A stretch of DNA of 64,000 nt, taken from assembly GCF_000005505.3 (NCBI RefSeq), contig NC_016135.3, positions 25,328,613 to 25,392,612 on the forward strand, in the 5' to 3' direction. Source of the DNA: Brachypodium distachyon (Eukaryota > Streptophyta > Magnoliopsida > Poales > Poaceae). The notes beneath the pieces were generated by a model, which saw only the letters and a program-made list of their open reading frames with translations, was not told the origin of the DNA and did not search any database. Of this stretch, positions 1-10,300 are shown in pieces (the first letter of the stretch is position 1; each line of letters starts with the position of its first letter). A program made the position numbers and the translations under genes.

Positions 1-34
1 TTCTTGTTCAACTTAAAAATATGCGCTCATGTAG

Positions 35-1223
35 GGAACACTGGAAGATGGAAATGAAGTTGCTGTCAAAAGGCTTAGCAAAGGTTCTGGACAAGGTACA
101 CTGGAGTACAAGAATGAAGTAGTTCTAATTGCCAAACTGCAGCACAAGAACCTAGTCAGACTTCTTGGTTGCTGCATTCATGAAGACGAGAAGTTACTGA
201 TCTACGAATACTTACCTAACAAAAGTTTAGATGCATTTCTTTTCGGTATGGGATAATTTGTTCATCGCATGTAGCTGAAGTTCGTTCATTAACCAAAACG
301 ATACTTATGATGACAATAGCTTCGTTTTATATTGATCATGAAAGATGTTGCACGGAAATATGAGCTTGATTGGTCGACACGGTTCAAAATAATTAAAGGA
401 ATTGCAAGAGGCCTTCTTTATCTCCATCAAGATTCAAGATTAACAATAGTTCACAGAGATCTCAAAGCAAGCAACATCTTGTTGGACACAGAAATGATTC
501 CCAAAATTTCAGATTTTGGTATGGCAAGAATATTTGGTGCAAACCAGAAACAAGCAAACACTACCCGTGTTGTTGGGACATAGTAAGTAACTATTGTACA
601 TTCCTTATTGACACTCCCGTTTCTTTGTATAGTCATTTTGTACAGTTCTCACTGACTTGTTGAATGTTTTGAAACAGTGGTTACATGTCACCTGAATATG
701 TGACGAGAGGTGCATTTTCTATAAAATCAGACACTTATAGCTTCGGTGTTGTTCTCTTGGAGATTGTTAGTGGCTTGAAGATCAGCTCACCTCAGCTCAT
801 ACCAAACTTCTGTAGCCTTATAACTTACGTAAATATTGTGGAATGTGTGGAATTTATAATTAATTTCCCTTCCCATTTGCTTATACAGTAATTTGATCGT
901 GACTTCATTTTATTGGTCAGGCATGGAGATCATGGGAAGATGGAAAAGCGACTGAACTAGTGGACTCTTCGTTTGTGGATAGCTGCCCACTTCACGAAGT
1001 TCTACGGTGTATCAATGTGGGACTCTTATGTGTTCAAGACCATCCAGATGATCGACCACTTATGTCATCTGTTATGGTTACATTAGAGAACGAAAACACG
1101 GTGCTTCCCACTCCAAAGCAACCAGTATATTTTGCTCTATGTAATTGTGAAGGTGGAGAAGCAAGGGGCGGCATGGAGAATTCTGCAAACCCAATGAGTA
1201 TCACAACACTCGATGGCCGTTAG
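35..1223 (+). CDS. SRLK copy 1, kinase half only (5' part outside the window)
   Basis: 3' half of a G-type lectin S-receptor-like Ser/Thr kinase. Exons by GT-AG junctions and continuous frame: 35-245, 345-582, 678-828, 921-1223 (stop TAG). These lengths (211, 238, 151, 303) match the same exons in the neighbouring copies. Visible motifs are VAVKRL (ATP-anchoring lysine), HRDLKASN (catalytic loop), SDFGMARIF (Mg-binding loop), GYMSPEY (activation segment) and a DRPLMSSV tail typical of S-domain kinases. All catalytic residues in view are intact. The first visible exon starts with GTLEDGNEV, so the glycine loop, membrane segment and lectin ectodomain lie to the left of base 1. It is the only member of its subfamily here on the + strand and lies tail to tail with copy 2. 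Expected role, from the family, is a plasma membrane receptor kinase; the ligand is unknown. Confidence 0.88.
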
Positions 1224-2085
1224 ATGCTTTCTAATTTAATCTATGCGAAATCTACCATAGCTAGTTATATACTTTATGATTTACTATATGTGAACTGAAC
1301 TCTTGTGTAGGTTGCTATCATGAGTTTATCAGTTGTATGGTAAAATCTGTGAATAATTAGGCAAGGTATCCCTGTACTGGTGCTCGGTATGTGGTACTGA
1401 TATTCCTGTGTCATTTTTATGAGAGAACCTCCCCTGTTTCCCGTTACTGAAAACTAAATGTTCAGCTGAATATGATTAACTGATTATCACCTTCAAACTA
1501 TTCTTTTTCTGTTGCCATCACCTTCAAACTGTTCGATCGCCCGGAGATTTGTATGTCAAAACATTGCAAAATCTGTTTAATCATCATCAATTCCTATAAG
1601 GCTATAACAGTGCGATACGCCATAGATTTTATCCAAAAGAAAAATAAACTGCACCTTCGCACCTCAAGCAAATAATGCAGCGAAATTAAGGTTTGAACAG
1701 AAAACCAAAAGTGAACCGGTACCTGGGCCATGGAGATCCTGGAGAGGAATCTCCTCGGATGGCTTGGGTTCAGGGGATCTGAAGATGCAGAGCACGGCCG
1801 GACCACCGCCCCGTCCTTCCCCGCATCGGCTCCGCGCGCGACTGCCATTGCGCCACCGCAGCCTGAGCCGGCCGCTACCTCCGGGGCCTATGCGCCTCAG
1901 CCAGGGCGCCGAATTGGCGGTGGCCGACGCTACCGCAGCGACCCGCTATTGTCACTGCTCGAACTGACCGCTTCCTCCGAGGCCCTGTACGCCGCCTCCG
2001 GCGGGGCGCCGCATTGGCTGTCTGGCCGACGCAGACGGGCCGAGCATTCAGACCTTCCGTCGTCAGCACCATCCCTCACGGTAAA
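1224..2085. repeat. 3' flank of copy 1 with duplicated GC-rich module (copy A1)
   Basis: This stretch has no gene I can defend. About 1376-2085 is the reverse complement relative of 6540-7320 and 13590-14470: an AT-rich part next to the kinase stop followed by a GC-rich part containing the shared string ggcttgggttcaggggatct or a close variant. Frames differ between copies because of small indels, so it is not an obviously conserved coding exon. On the strand convergent to the kinase a short frame starting MAVARG recurs, and a CAG/GTACC donor-like site follows it. It may be a first exon, a promoter of an unknown transcript or an old mobile sequence; I cannot tell which. Confidence 0.6.
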
Positions 2086-2736
2086 TTACTTAGTATCAGA
2101 AGGATTTGCCTGGTTTCTGACCAGATCTCTGGTGGGACGAGCGCTGCCGTAATACCATTGAATGAATCCGGCGGGGGGCATTGCGGCTCGCGGCGGCAGA
2201 GGAAGAGGGGAAATTGGGAGGGTGACCGCCGTGGTGAGATGGGAGGGGAAAGTAAGGCAACGGAAGACGAGGCCCAGGAGACGCGTATCAGTGGGAGCGG
2301 CGTCATTAGCGGGAGAGCGCCGGCGGCGCCCGATAGCAGCGAGTTCGACGAGGTCGAAGCGGCGCGGATATCACCCATTCGCTGGCGGCAGAACCGCAGA
2401 AGTAACGAGCGGCCGGGCGGGCCGCAGTCTCGAGTTTTTTTTTGGACATCGGCCGTGTTCTAGAGCTTTTATTTTTAATCCACCATGGCGTTGCAACGGC
2501 CCGCCCCGTTTTCCTTCGTCACACCGCCCGGGCGCAAGGCCGCATTGGTTATACTTCAATGGGCCTCCAGGAAGAATATTGGGAGCTCCATCAAAAGAAA
2601 AGGGAAGACATTCTCCAAAAAAGAGAAGGGGGAAGAGCAGGAACATTCGAACCAGCTATGCTAAACAAAAAGAAAACGTGCCATGATGAGTAAATAAAAC
2701 TGGTAAATCTTGCATACATTAGAAGTTAGAAAACAT
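2086..2736. other. GC-rich spacer, no recognised gene
   Basis: Continues the GC-rich part of module A1 but without a counterpart in the other two copies. Short open frames exist on both strands (for example a minus-strand 100-codon frame at 2076-2378) but none resembles a known family, and they overlap each other as expected for GC-rich DNA. Confidence 0.3.
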
Positions 2737-5700
2737 CTAACGACCCTCTTGTGTAGTGATACTCATTGCATTATCAGAGTTCTCCATATTTTGACTTGTA
2801 GAAAAATATAGAGGTTGTTTTGGTGCTGGAAGGAGTGCGTTCTCATTCTCCAAGATAAATATAACCGAAGACATAAGTGGCCTATCATTCGGATGGTCTT
2901 GAACACACAAGAGTCCTACATGGACACACCGTAGAACTTCACGAAGTGGGCAACTCTCAACAATCAAACAGTCCACCAGTTCTCTTGCTTGTCCATCTTC
3001 CCATAGTTTCCATGCCTGGCCAATAGAAGTTGGTTATCATCAAGTTCCTATTTTTTCTTGTTTGCTCTATTAGACTTTTTGCGTTCACAAGTACTTACAT
3101 AAGCTGTGAGGCTAGAAAAGTTAGTTGTCAGATGTGGTGAACTGATCTTCGAGCCGCTTATAATCTCCAGGAGAAGCACACCAAAGCTATAGGTGTCTGA
3201 CTTCACAGAAAATGAACCGCCCATCACATATTCGGGCGACATATAACCACTGTTAAAACAATTTTAGCATCAAGGAGTTCAAATAGTGAGTTAAAACTAG
3301 GCCATAATAATTGAAGTGCTAAGGAAAGGATTGACTACAATATTAGTTACTTACTATGTTCCGACAACCCTGGTAGTGTTTGCTTGTTGCTGGTTTTCAC
3401 CAAAAATCCTTGCCATACCAAAATCTGATATTTTGGGATTCATTTCTCTGTCCAACAGTATGTTGCTTGTTTTGAGATCTCTGTGTATTATTGTTAACCT
3501 CGAATCTTGATGGAGATAAAGAAGCCCTCTTGCTATCCCTTTGACTATTTTGAAGCGTGTGGGCCAATCAAGCACATATTGTCTTTTAGAATCTCCAAAG
3601 ATCAATAAGGAACAAATTGTGTCATTAGTCAGAAAGGATACAATTTTAGTTAGTCTAAAAAAATCTTATAAAAAGTTATCAAAGACCAGAGCTTACCAAA
3701 TAGGAAGGCATCCAAGCTTTTGTTAGGCAAATATTCATAGATGAGTAACCTCTCATCTCTGTGAATGCAACAACCAAGAAGTCTAACTAGGTTTCTGTGT
3801 TGTAATTTCGCAAATAGAACTATTTCATTTTTAAACTCCTCTATCCCTTGCCTAGAACCCTCGCCAAGTCTTTTGATCGCAACCTCATTGCCACCTTCAA
3901 GCATTCCCTACATGATTGTACATCATGAATGTTGAAACAATTTGAATCACAATAATGTCCTGCTAATGTAGTCATTTATTAATTAAGAGTCTAGTATATT
4001 TCAGTTGTGTAGATAGGACCTGTTCTTACCTTGTAAACTTTGCCAAAACCTCCCCTTCCAATTAGGTTTGAATCTGAGAAATTATTGGTTGCAGCAACAA
4101 TGCTTTCAAAGTTAACAAATGGGAACTCTATGTTTTTGCCTGTAATTTCATTGCAAGAATGGAACTATCCTAACATCTGTCTCTTTTGGATTTCCTTCTT
4201 TCGTCGTTTTCCTGCTAAAGATCAATACATTTTGCTTACATTAGTTAATACAGTTGAATTTTAAAAACAAGGGCTCTTGTTCTACCTCTGTATTTGAATA
4301 TGCTTAGAAGTGCTATGCATGTGAGCATCACCGTGCAAGCTGTAATTGTGAGTATGATCTTTACTAAATTGATGTTCTTTCGACCTGCAAAAATTGCATT
4401 CTGTTAATTTAAATTTGATATTAATTTGCTGTGCAGATTAGTTAATTAAGTGAAAAATGACCACGAATACACTAAGAAAATAAGCTAAAATGAGATTAAA
4501 GGATCACCAAAAAGAACAGAAAATAAGGCTAGAACACAGCCCCTGATAGAACGGACGGTGCATACCATGAGAGTCAGCAAGCCGGAGATACAAGTCCTCG
4601 CCAGAGTTAATGGATTTCCCTGCAGTGAAAAAAGAGTCACCATTGTATTTCTCAGTGTCGATAAGCTCCCCTGTCCAAACCAAGCACCTTGATGGGTCGG
4701 CCTTAGCAAGGTTACGGCTGAAATTGGCATAAGCATATGCCGTGCACGCGCAATTCCCAGTGCACTCGGCCTTACACTCGTCTAAACTTCTATTCCGTAT
4801 ATGCAAGAACTTGTCGGGGACCTTCATCCTAGGCAATGTCACGAAATGAGCTTCCTTGCTGCATTCCAGTGCTTCCTTTCTCCGACAACCTCCTGACGAA
4901 ATGTTAACACCGTTAGGCTCAAACCCATCGAGGCACGCGCACATCGGCCCTCTCGTGGTGAGATCGCAGTACCCAAACGGTCCACATGAAGAGTAGATGT
5001 CACAGGGAACAGCAGGGTCAGGGCGCGAAGAGATGACTCCCCATGATAATGACTGATTGTTCCAGCTTAGAGACGTGATCTTGCCTGTGTGGTCAAGCTT
5101 GATAAGCGTGAAGGGTGAGCCATCAGAGACCGTGAATGTAAAGTAGAGTTCATCCGGTGGGTCGACAGATGATTGGGAGACTACGGAGCTGCTGTTGCTC
5201 AAATACGTGCTGCCAGACACCGTCTGCCCATTCCACACGCCTCGGTAGTGCCGTCTGGTTCCGTTCCAGATGATCATCTGAAGGACCGGGTGGCTAGGGT
5301 CACCGCTCATGGAGAGTTCCCCGGAAGATGGGTCATCCGGGTCCTTCCAAGCAACAAGGCGCCCCACAACCCGTGTCTTGTGGCTCACCACAAACCTCAT
5401 CTTTGGAAGGATGATGTCGGTCGGGTGATCAAAGCTTTGCCATATGATCGTGTTGTTCGGCATCCGGATGACAAAGTTCCCTTCATCGAGCAGCAGTGCG
5501 GCAACTAATTGGGTACTTCTTCCAGCGGTGATGTTGTTCTTGGTCTTCCAGTAAGTGACGCCTTGGGAGTCTGACAACACCAGGTCAGAACTGTTTGTGA
5601 CGGCGAGCGCCGCGGATGAAGGGGGAGCTATTGGTTTGTCGCGATTGGTGACCCACACGACGGTGCGCCGACCAGCTGCCGGGAGGTTGTTGTACCATAT

Positions 5701-5877
5701 ACCAAGGTAGAAGCTCTTGTTGGAGCTGGCCGGGGAGAAGAAGCCGAGAGCAAAGTCCCCGCCCTTGGAGACGAGCTTTTCGCCGTAAAAGAGTGGCTTT
5801 GCGTGTGTAAGGGTATCGTCGGATTTGCAGGATGGACTCAAGAGCAGGAGGATCAAAATGGGAATGCAAATGGTCAT
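2737..5877 (-). pseudogene. SRLK copy 2, full exon set with a premature stop before the kinase
   Basis: Exons (complement): 4566-5877, 4286-4384, 4030-4211, 3697-3907, 3355-3592, 3099-3249, 2737-3015. The frame is continuous over 824 codons apart from one TAG at 4165-4167 (codon 486). Domains: signal peptide (residues 1-18), B-lectin domain with FALGFFSP and [10 protein letters not shown]-locus glycoprotein region, EGF-like cysteines (CGPFGYCDL), PAN domain, transmembrane helix in the 99 bp exon, then a juxtamembrane exon with the stop, then a kinase with HRDLKTSN and SDFGMARIF. Copy 3 has a tyrosine codon at the stop position. If translated as seen, the product is a 485-residue membrane-anchored ectodomain with a short tail and no kinase. 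Kinase exons show no other damage, so the stop is either recent, a sequencing error or bypassed by splicing. Confidence 0.85.
4165..4167 (-). other. In-frame TAG in the juxtamembrane exon of copy 2
   Basis: On the minus strand the codons read ATG TTA GGA TAG TTC. The equivalent codons of copy 3 (11246-11427) read ATG CTG GAA TAC TTT. A single base change explains the stop. Confidence 0.85.
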
Positions 5878-6539
5878 ATGGCGTCTCTTTGTCTGCCTTG
5901 CCTTGTGCCACTGCCAAGTGAAGAAATAGAACGCGCGCCGGGTGAGCAGTTTAGCAAGCTCGACTCTTTGTCAGTTCGGCGAGCGTGTATGTGTGGTTGA
6001 TGAATTTTCCTTTTTTTCCGTCTTTCCAATCCATGTCCGAAGTCGACTCTTATGACTTATTGCCCTTGTAAATTGGAACCAGGATGGAATACATCATGTC
6101 AAAGTCTGGAATTAATTGAGAAGAGGAGTACTACTGATGGATAAAGACAACACGGTCGACCTAGGCCATAGCAGGGATGACCGGGCGACCGGCCGGCCGG
6201 ATCCCGGAGAGCTGATTCAGTCTCCAGCGACGGTGCTGCACGCGCAAAGAAGAATCGTCACTACACAACTTGGGCCGATCTCACGACTTTACAAGTTACG
6301 GCAGACTCCGGACTTCAGATATTTTCCCGTTCTGCAGAACATGCTGTCCACCGTCGAGGTATCCATGGAATCGAACCGAACCCCAGGGGTTTGGGGGAGT
6401 GGTTTCTTATTTTCTTCTTGGAAGGGTCGTGAGCGCTCAATATGGGCCGGTCCTCCTGGGCTTTTGGCCCGTAAGCACTTCAGCGAAGGCACGGGAGCAG
6501 GTAGTATAGGCCCAAGGCCCGAAGGGTGAGACATTACGA
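5878..6539. other. 5' flank of copy 2, no gene seen
   Basis: Intergenic DNA upstream of the copy 2 start codon. Short overlapping frames occur but match no family. It does not share the 5' flank found upstream of copies 3-5. A string around 6440-6480 (gagcgctcaatatgggcc) recurs near 13590, at the outer end of module A. Confidence 0.4.
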
Positions 6540-7379
6540 GAACGGCAGGGACGACGACGAACGGCCTGAATGTCCCGGGGGCGGGGGCGGCTCGGCCCGT
6601 CGTCTGCGTCAGCCAGACAGCCAATGCGGCGCCCCGCCGGTCAGCTCGAGCAGTGGCAATGGCGGGTCGCCGCGGTAACGCCGGCAACCACCAATACGGC
6701 GCCCTGGCTGAGGCGCATAGGCCCCGGAGGTAGGGGCCTGCTCAGGCTGCGGTGGCGCAATGGCAGTCGCGCGCGGGAGCAAATGCGGGAAAGGACGAGC
6801 CGGCGTTCCGGCCGTGCTCTGGCGTCGTCACTCGTCAGATCCCCTGAACCCATGCCATCCGAGGAGATTCCACTCCAGGATCTCCAATTCTCCATGGTCC
6901 CGGTCTTGAGCCCAGGTACCGGTTCACTTTTGGATTGCTGTTCAAAACTTCAAACCTTAATTTCGCAGCATTATTTGGTTCAGGTGCGACTGTACAGTTT
7001 ATATTTCTTTTTGATGAATCGATGGCGTGTGACATGGTTATAGGAATTGATGATGATTAAACAGATTTTGCAATGTTTTGTGAACATACAAATTTCCAGG
7101 CGATCGAATAGGTTGAAGGTGATAATCATATTCAGCTGGACATTTGAACATCGTTAGTTTTCAGTAACGGAAATGGGGGGAAATCCTCTCATAAAAATGG
7201 CATACCAGTAGCACATATAGAGGACCAGTACAGGGGTACCTTGCGTCGAAGACGTCTAATTATTCACGGATTTACCCATACAATTGATAAACCTCATGAC
7301 GACTGCCTGCGCAAGATTTCAGTTCACAGAGAGGACATCATAATATGTTAAATTTCACATAGACTAAATTAGAGAACAT
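6540..7379. repeat. Duplicated GC-rich module next to the copy 3 stop (copy A2)
   Basis: Second copy of the module seen at 1376-2085 and 13590-14470, in the same position relative to the 3' end of an SRLK gene. The GC-rich part runs to about 6920 and ends in a donor-like CCCAG/GTACCGG; the AT-rich part runs to the last exon of copy 3. A plus-strand frame of 157 codons (6570-7043) is partly shared with copy A3 (segment RLRWRNGSRARE) but diverges by frameshift, so coding status is unproven. Confidence 0.6.
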
Positions 7380-10300
7380 CTAACGGCCCTCGAGTGTTGT
7401 GATACTCATTGGGTTCGCAGAATTCACCATGCTCTCCCTTGCTTCTCCACCATCACAGTTACGTAGATCAAAATATACTGGTTGCTTTGGAGCTGGAAGC
7501 ACCACGCTTTCGTTCTCTAACGTAACTATAACCAATGACATAAGTGGCCGATCATCTGGACGATCTTGAACACATAAGAGTCCCACTTGGATACACCGTA
7601 GAACTTCGTGAAGTGGGCAGCTGTCAACAAACGAAGAGTCCACCAATTCAGTCGCTTTCCCATCTTCCCATAATCTCCACGCCTGACCAACAAAATGAAG
7701 TTATGATCGAGTTACTATATACTCCCGCCGTCCCGAATTAACTGACGTGTATTTGTATAAGAATCTATATACAAATCCACGTCAGTTAATTCGGGACGGA
7801 GGGAGTAGAAAAGGTAGGGAGGGGAGATTAATTAGAAATTACATGTGTTCCACAGTATTTACATAAGTTATAAGGCTAGAAAAGGTAGGTATAAGCTGAG
7901 GTGAGCTGATCTTCAGGCCACTAACAATCTCCAAGAGAAGAACACCGAAGCTATAAGTGTCCGATTTTGTAGAACAGGCACCTCCTATCACATACTCAGG
8001 TGACATGTAACCACTGTTTAAAACATTCAGCAAGTCAGTAAGGGAACTTGCAAAATAAAATATACAGAAAACATGAGTGGCGGTGAGGAATGTATAACAA
8101 TACTTACTATGTCCCAACGACACGGATAGTGTTTGCTTGGTTCTGGTTTGCACCAAATATTTTTGCCATACCAAAATCTGAAATTTTGGGAATCATTTCT
8201 TTGTCCAACAAGATGTTGCTTGGTTTGAGATCTCTGTGAATTATTGTTAATCTTAAATCTTGATGGAGATAAAGAAGGCCTCTTGCTATCCCTTTAATTA
8301 TTTTGAACCGTGTCGACCAATCAAGCTCATATTTCCGTGCAACATCTTTATGATCAATATAAAACGGAGTTATAGTCATCATAAATATCATTTTGGTTAA
8401 TGCAAGGACTCCAGCGATATGCGATGAACAGAGTAGCACATACCGAAAAGAAACACATCTAAACTTTTGTTAGGTAAGTATTCGTAGATCAGTAACTTCT
8501 CATCTTGATGAATGCAACAACCAAGAAGTCTAACTAGGTTCTTGTGCTGCAACTTGGCAATTAGAACCACTTCATTTCTGAACTCCAGCGTGCCTTGTCC
8601 AGAACCCTTGCTAAGCCTTTTCACAGCAACTTCATTTCCACATTCCAATGTTCCCTAGAAGAGCGCATATTTTTGTTCAATGAAGTGCAAATTAACTTTT
8701 ACCCGTTGCCAAGAATAAGTCAACTTTCACCTCTTTTAACTTTGAGCCCAGAAGATATTTCTCAACTATAAAATTAATTCCTTTGGATCCTCAAACATAA
8801 AAAATTGGGAAAATCTCCAAATCATCCTAAACCACACCGATTTTTGGATAATGTGCCATCAACATAAACATATTTCACTAACTTGACGTTCACTTTTACA
8901 GGTAGTAATCATGGGTCAGCAAAGGCTTTTATTAGAAACAAGAGTAAAATGCACCGGAGGTCCCAATTCTTTCGCAAATGTCCCAAGTTAGTCCTAATTC
9001 TTTAAATCTGCACATTTTAGTCCTAAAAGTTCATAAGTGATTCATCCCAGGTCCCTAACTCGCTCTGGCGCGTGCCGCCTGCCGACGTAGCTGTTCAGGC
9101 CCACCGGTCAGGTGCCACGCGGACTGTGCTTTTGCAAATAACCCCCTCATTTATCCTCTTCTCTCCCCCGCGAGCCCCACCTCTCCTTCTCTGTTCCTCT
9201 TCTCGGCAACGCAGAGGCGACACAGAGGTGACCCGACGACGACGCGTGCGACGGCAAAGAAACCGCAATTGCCGGGCGGCGGACGACGTTGGCCACTCCG
9301 CCGAGATGGCCCCAGTCCGTCGGGAGCTAGGCGCCAGCCAGCCTCTGTACGGTAAGTAAAATCCTAGCCTGGCGGAAATTTCTGAACCCTAACCTAACTC
9401 CATTGCTGTTTTCGCGTAAATTAGTATGAATTAGTTGTACTGGATGATAGGTAGAAGTAGTTTGGTATGATTTTGGGCACAATTTTTGTCATTTCTTTGC
9501 TTAGGACCAAGTGACTCGCTGTTCTTTGTAAGCATTAGTCATGGGGGATTCTTTTGTGGCTTCGGGGCGAACAAGTCTTATGTAGATGGCAGTGTTGCTT
9601 GGTTTGATGGATGTGAGGTTGATACTTGGTCACCTCTTTGGATTAAGGACTTCATAAAACAGTTGGGCTACATTCGCAACAAGTGCAAGGTGTGCTGGCT
9701 TCTTCCTGGGAAGAACATGGGTGATGGATTACGCATTGTTGATAGTGATGCAGACACTTTAGCAATGGCTTCGCGCGATTGTTCCAAAGTTTATGGTTTT
9801 CTCACTCTATGTTGACCATAAAGATGAGCTTTATAGCAACCTCTATTCGGATTATTGCACGCTGGAGTGCATGCAATCACCTGAACATAACAAGAGGAGG
9901 TGTCCAGAATTAGGAAGGGGTACTGCTGCTACTGCTGATGCTCAGCAAGCCCAAGATGCTGCTGATCAACAATCCCAAGATGATGCTGCTCAAGGTCAAG
10001 CTGGTTCAAAGAAGAGTAAACTACCTATCAGAAGAAATATAATTCTTGCAGATGCTCCAGCTCCTCAGCCTGCAAATGCTCTAGCTGCCAGGAAAAAGAA
10101 GCAGATTCTCAAGAAAAACCTCAGTTCTAGCTGCCAGGTAAAATGATCTCCATTTTCATGTATATCAGTACTAATTCTCTTGCATAAACATGACAAATCC
10201 TTACTATCTAACAATTCTTGCAAGGCATCAACAAGCCCAAGTGTTGCTTTGTCTGGAACAAATGACTTCCATGGAGTTCTCCCCGGAACCTTTCAGTGCT

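Noticed and set aside
7380..8654. A stand-alone kinase-only gene here and a separate lectin-only gene at 11246-13366
   Set aside because: Exon lengths, splice phases and homology show that both halves form one gene split by a transposon in intron 3.
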